Positions 60,644 to 64,000 of a DNA stretch of 64,000 bases are shown one piece after another. The notes beneath the pieces were generated by a model. The model did not search any database and was not told where the DNA came from. It was given only the letters and a program-made list of their open reading frames with translations. How positions within the stretch are numbered: the stretch's first letter is position 1; each line of letters starts with the position of its first letter. Origin of the DNA: Candidatus Gastranaerophilales bacterium. Lineage in GTDB: Bacteria > Cyanobacteriota > Vampirovibrionia > Gastranaerophilales > Gastranaerophilaceae. The stretch lies in the NCBI GenBank assembly GCA_944325595.1, contig CALVAQ010000005.1:1-64000 (forward strand), in the 5' to 3' direction. Both the position numbers and the translations under genes were made by a program.

Positions 60644-62092
60644 ATGGTTTCACAAGAGGTCAGAGATAAATATGAAGTTGTTATCGGTCTTGAGGTTCAT
60701 GCCCAATTGAAGACCAAATCAAAGATTTTTGCACCTGATTCAACAGAATTCGGTGCGGAGCCTAATACTCACACAAGTACAATTACACTCGGTATGCCCG
60801 GTGTTTTGCCGGTATTGAACAAAGAATGTGTGAATATGGGAATACTCCTCGGTCTGGCTTTGAATTGTGAAATTCCTAAAAGATGCAAATTTGACAGAAA
60901 ACAGTATTTTTATCCGGATTTGCCGAAAGGATATCAAATTTCGCAGTATGACCAGCCAATTTGTGTAAACGGATATATAAATATTAAAGGCAAAAAAATC
61001 GGTATCACGAGAGCCCACCTTGAAGAAGATGCAGGAAAACTCGTTCATGCCGGTGCTGACGGGCTTGCCGGTTCTTTGTATTCGCTGGTCGATTTGAACC
61101 GTGCGGGAACTCCGCTTCTGGAAATTGTATCAGAGCCAGATATGCGCTCCAGTGAAGAAGCAAGAGCATATATGGAAGAACTCAGAAACATTGTCCGCTA
61201 CATAGGTGTTTGTGACGGAAACCTTGAAGAAGGCTCTATGAGATGTGATGCAAACATTTCTGTTATGCCAAAAGGTTCGGACAAATTCGGTACACGTGCC
61301 GAAATTAAAAACATAAACAGTTTTTCCGCATTGCAAAGAGCTATTGAGTACGAAATTGACAGGCAAATAGAAATTGTTGAAGAAGGCGGTGAAGTGGATC
61401 AAGAAACCAGACTCTGGGATGACAACCAGAAGGTCACAAAAACAATGAGAAGCAAAGAAGATGCAAACGACTATCGCTATTTCCCCGAGCCCGATTTGAT
61501 GCCTGTTGAAATTTCAAGAGAATGGGTTGAAGAAATCAGAGCAAAAATGCCGGAACTTCCTGAAGCAAAACGTAAAAGATACGAAAGTCTCGGGCTCAGT
61601 GCATATGATGCAAATGTTATGGTAGAGCAGATGGAAACGGCACTCTTTTATGACAAAGTTCTTGAACTCGGTGCTGACTACAGGATTGCAAACAATCTTC
61701 TTGTCGGGGATATTACGGCTTACTTAAAAGAAAACAACCTTAATATTAATCAGACAAAACTTACGCCGGAAAATCTTGCACAGCTTGTCGGCATGATTAC
61801 AAAAGGAACAATTTCAAACAATATTGCAAAGAAAATTCTGCCGCAAATGCTTGAAAACGGTGCATCTGCTCAAGAAATTGTAGAAAAAGAAGGTCTGAGC
61901 GTAATTTCAGATGAGGGTGCAATCAAAGAACTCGTTCAAAAAGTTATTGAAAACAATCCGGCACAGGTTCAAGCCTACAAAAACGGCAAGACAAACCTTA
62001 TGGGATTCTTTGTCGGACAGATTATGAAAGAGACAAAAGGCAGAGCAAATCCTCAAATAATTAACAAATTGTTACAAGATGCATTAAAATAA
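60644..62092 (+). CDS. gatB: Aspartyl/glutamyl-tRNA amidotransferase subunit B
   Basis: This 482-residue protein begins YEVVIGLEVHAQLKTKSKIF, the GatB opening. It keeps SQYDQPICVNGYI, HLEEDAGKLVHAG, DLNRAGTPLLEIVSEPDMRS, MRCDANISV and the C-terminal YqeY-like domain (about 325-475, with KNGKTNLMGFFVGQIMKETK). It amidates Glu-tRNA(Gln) or Asp-tRNA(Asn). The ATG at 60644 has GAGGA 7 nt upstream and is preferred over an in-frame codon 57 bp further up. gatA and gatC are not nearby. A terminator follows. Confidence 0.96.
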   Translation: MVSQEVRDKYEVVIGLEVHAQLKTKSKIFAPDSTEFGAEPNTHTSTITLGMPGVLPVLNKECVNMGILLGLALNCEIPKRCKFDRKQYFYPDLPKGYQISQYDQPICVNGYINIKGKKIGITRAHLEEDAGKLVHAGADGLAGSLYSLVDLNRAGTPLLEIVSEPDMRSSEEARAYMEELRNIVRYIGVCDGNLEEGSMRCDANISVMPKGSDKFGTRAEIKNINSFSALQRAIEYEIDRQIEIVEEGGEVDQETRLWDDNQKVTKTMRSKEDANDYRYFPEPDLMPVEISREWVEEIRAKMPELPEAKRKRYESLGLSAYDANVMVEQMETALFYDKVLELGADYRIANNLLVGDITAYLKENNLNINQTKLTPENLAQLVGMITKGTISNNIAKKILPQMLENGASAQEIVEKEGLSVISDEGAIKELVQKVIENNPAQVQAYKNGKTNLMGFFVGQIMKETKGRANPQIINKLLQDALK

Positions 62093-62123
62093 AAAAAGTG
62101 GGTATTATCAATATGTAAGGATA

Positions 62124-62163
62124 AAAGAGGGAGGCAGTTTAAAAATTGCCCTCCTCTTTTTTT
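62124..62163 (+). terminator. Terminator of gatB
   Basis: A 13-bp imperfect stem (AAAGAGGGAGGCA with TGCCCTCCTCTTT, one mismatch and one G-T) around an 8-10-nt loop, followed by seven T. Confidence 0.8.
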
Positions 62164-62276
62164 CGGTCGAACATTAAAAAGGGAAATGTAACGAAATGTA
62201 ACAGATATAACTTTTATTGAAATAGTATATAACAAAATGTTTTTATATTAATGTGTGTAATTTTAAAGGTATAATT

Positions 62277-63509
62277 ATGGATTTCTCAGTAAACAGTGTA
62301 AACAACGTAACAACAGCAAAATCAACTCAAGCTTCTTCCGTTTCTGCAGAAGTTGAAACAACTGGTCTTTTTGAAACAGAGGAAACTAAAGAAGAAAAAC
62401 AAGTCAAAAAAGATACACAAAAACTTGAAGCACAGCTTGCACAATATGAGTCTGAGCTCAAAGCTCTGGAAGCACAAAAAGCTCAAAAACAGGCTGAAAA
62501 AAATGAGTTGAATGCTCAAAAAAGAACTTTGGAAACAAGAAAAGAAAAAATTGAAGCTGAAATTGAAGCAAATGAACAGCAAATCGAAGAATACGAAGAA
62601 CAAGTAAAAAAATATAATGAAGAACTCAAGGCTGAACAAAAAGAACTTGAAAATCTTCAAAAACAATATGATGAAAAAACAGAAAAAGCAGATGAACTTA
62701 ACCAAAAATTGAGCGAAAAAATTGATGAAATTGTTGCTCAATCAAACGAAGAAGTAAATACGCAAAAACAAAAAATCCAAAATGCTCAAGAAGAAGCAAA
62801 TGCAAAAGTTCAATCAGGCGAACTTGAAGAAGACGAAGTTGCTCAATATGTAGCCCAAAAAGTCGGTACTGCTTACACATCAGCATCAGCTTCCATGTTT
62901 TCTGAAATCTCTGCATTGAACGGTCAACTCAAAGAATTGATTCAGACTAACGCTTCTTTGCTTTCAAAAATAGAATCAAAACAAACAAACATTAATAAAT
63001 ATCAGGCACAAATCCAAAGTGGACAAGATGCTATCGATAAACTTGAAGCACAAAATTCCGTAAAACAAACAAATTTGAATTCCGTTAAAGATGAACTTTC
63101 TACTGTCAATACAGAAGTCAATGCAGTAAATTCTGATATTACAAAAATTGATAAAGATATTACAAAAGTAAATTCAAATATCACATCAACAAAAGCAGAA
63201 ATTTTAGAAGCAAACGGTACAGCAGCTTCAGAAAATACAACTGACACAGTTGAACAACCGACACAAAATCAGGAAGCACCCCAAAACAAACCTGCAGCAG
63301 ATAATAACACAAATTCTATAATCACAGAAACAGCTGTAGGCTACAATCCGTTTGTTTCAATTGCATATGACAAAGCCGATTATTCAAATCTTGTTGATGC
63401 ACTTGATGCAATGTCCAGAAAAAATGATCAGAGTGTAGAAAATGCAAGATCAGTTGTAGAATCTAATAAACAAGAAATCAGAAAAATGTTTCAGGATATT
63501 TTAAAATAA
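62277..63509 (+). CDS. Long coiled-coil protein of unknown function
   Basis: This 410-residue protein has a Ser/Thr-rich N-terminus, a long coiled coil at about 40-165 (TQKLEAQLAQYESELKALEA, EQIEEYEEQVKKYNEELKAE), a helical centre with VNTQKQKIQNAQEEANAKVQ, a second coiled coil at about 220-305 rich in Asn/Ser/Thr/Ile repeats (NAVNSDITKIDKDITKVNSN), a Gln/Pro/Asn-rich linker, and a C-terminal piece VGYNPFVSIAYDKADYSNLV. No signal peptide. Function unknown; it may be a filament-forming scaffold. AAAGGT precedes the ATG at 6 nt. Bidirectional terminator after it. Confidence 0.65.
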   Translation: MDFSVNSVNNVTTAKSTQASSVSAEVETTGLFETEETKEEKQVKKDTQKLEAQLAQYESELKALEAQKAQKQAEKNELNAQKRTLETRKEKIEAEIEANEQQIEEYEEQVKKYNEELKAEQKELENLQKQYDEKTEKADELNQKLSEKIDEIVAQSNEEVNTQKQKIQNAQEEANAKVQSGELEEDEVAQYVAQKVGTAYTSASASMFSEISALNGQLKELIQTNASLLSKIESKQTNINKYQAQIQSGQDAIDKLEAQNSVKQTNLNSVKDELSTVNTEVNAVNSDITKIDKDITKVNSNITSTKAEILEANGTAASENTTDTVEQPTQNQEAPQNKPAADNNTNSIITETAVGYNPFVSIAYDKADYSNLVDALDAMSRKNDQSVENARSVVESNKQEIRKMFQDILK

Positions 63510-63524
63510 TAAATAATAAATAAT

Positions 63525-63560
63525 AAAAAGACTCCGCTTTCTAAAAAGCGGAGTCTTTTT
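63525..63560. terminator. Bidirectional terminator between the coiled-coil and PBP genes
   Basis: AAAAAGACTCCGCTTT (63525-63540) and AAAGCGGAGTCTTTTT (63545-63560) form a perfect 16-bp stem with a 4-nt loop; A and T runs on both sides. Confidence 0.9.
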
Positions 63561-63573
63561 ATTTAAATTTTAG

Positions 63574-64000
63574 TTACCTTGATGGAATAGGTGGCACCGG
63601 CGGTTCAGACGGCTGTACCGGCTGAGGCGTTCTTTGCTGTGCGTTCGGATCTAAGAATGTATTATTAAAAGATACAGGATTTTGCGCCGGTGAAGGCATC
63701 GGAAGATTTTGTTCAGCAGAGCCGGACGGGATTTCCGGTTTTGGCGGTTCTTCTGAAATATCTTCATTTTCTATGGTTTTTACGGCTGCTTTTGCTGTTC
63801 GTTTTAACTCAACGGGAGGATAATCAAAATCCGTTGAACCGAACTTTTGGGTAGCCACTTTCATTGTGTCTCGCCAAATCAACGCAGGAATTGTTCCGCC
63901 GTATACTCCATTCATTTTTGTGTTGTCATCATTTCCGACCCAGATACCTGTAACGATATCAGGAGTATAGCCATAGAATGAAGCATCTTTGTTGTCATCA
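63574..64000 (-). CDS. Class A penicillin-binding protein, C-terminal end (cut by window edge)
   Basis: The minus strand from 64000 reads DDNKDASFYGYTPDIVTGIW, then VGNDDNTKMNGVYGGTIPAL and IWRDTM. This is the end of a transpeptidase domain of PBP1A-type proteins, just after the KTGT box that would lie outside the window. The remaining ~95 residues are a Pro/Glu/Gln-rich tail (IPSGSAEQNLPMPSPAQNPV, PEPPVPPIPS-like), common for such proteins and probably flexible. Only the last ~142 residues are visible. The gene is convergent with the coiled-coil gene and shares its terminator. Confidence 0.85.
   Translation of the reverse strand, partial: DDNKDASFYGYTPDIVTGIWVGNDDNTKMNGVYGGTIPALIWRDTMKVATQKFGSTDFDYPPVELKRTAKAAVKTIENEDISEEPPKPEIPSGSAEQNLPMPSPAQNPVSFNNTFLDPNAQQRTPQPVQPSEPPVPPIPSR

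Noticed and set aside
1..64000. CRISPR arrays, rRNA genes, transposase genes, prophage structural genes
   Set aside because: Looked for regularly spaced repeats, rRNA-like text and the usual protein motifs; none were seen. The S24 regulator has no phage genes around it.

Overview
The window is AT-rich bacterial chromosome, most likely from a non-photosynthetic, gut-type relative of the cyanobacteria (Vampirovibrionia/Melainabacteria, order Gastranaerophilales). This placement is an inference, not a search result. It rests on the mix of SLH-domain, patatin, GT9 and DUF374-type envelope proteins (a diderm envelope), a GH57 glucan enzyme, an adenosylcobalamin-dependent ribonucleotide reductase, and several lineage-restricted proteins, one with an 'INFKG' motif near its N-terminus. 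Core genes look roughly 38-42% GC by eye; the first 10.6 kb is clearly more AT-rich.

Region 1 (1-10.6 kb) is a defence/mobility island. It holds a type I restriction-modification operon on the minus strand (hsdR-hsdM-hsdS, hsdS cut by the window edge). Divergent from it is a nuclease-helicase pair resembling Hachiman HamA/HamB. A short tyrosine recombinase with iteron-like repeats follows, then a hipBA toxin-antitoxin module with palindromic operators and an apparently leaderless hipB. A bidirectional terminator closes the island.

Region 2 (10.6-30 kb) carries a CNNM/CorC-type membrane protein, a GH57 glucan enzyme, two small lineage-type proteins, a patatin, two tandem CgeB-like glycosyltransferases, and about 1 kb of repeat-rich non-coding DNA. 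Then come hisG-mazG, an INFKG-motif protein, gpmI, an SLH protein, a BrkB-like protein with nrnA, a CaCA-type antiporter and a histidine-phosphatase-fold protein lacking its active-site arginines.

Region 3 (29.5-38.8 kb) opens with an S24/LexA-like repressor facing a small operon (Cys-rich 72 aa protein, stand-alone LuxR helix-turn-helix, HAD phosphatase) across a promoter flanked by palindromes. Then lepA-rbgA-rnhB, a VWA protein head-to-head with a nitroreductase 13 bp apart, a regulator made of four tandem GntR-type winged helices coupled to a putative zinc protease, and a 53-aa gene with its own promoter and terminator.

Region 4 (38.8-64 kb) holds envelope and carbohydrate genes (DUF374 acyltransferase, GH13-like enzyme, GlmS-like SIS protein, glycosyltransferases of GT2, GT9 and DXD types), dprA, a degenerate alpha/beta hydrolase, a degenerate HD-GYP protein, a Cys-rich exported protein, tRNA-Glu, mutS, an XRE regulator, a pirin, a CNT nucleoside transporter, class II ribonucleotide reductase, gatB, a coiled-coil protein and the 3' end of a class A penicillin-binding protein gene.

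The most interesting items are the Hachiman-like pair and its island, the four-winged-helix regulator, three enzyme folds with lost catalytic residues, the S24-controlled small-protein operon, and repeated cases of a -10 box 6-9 nt from a start codon without a Shine-Dalgarno sequence.
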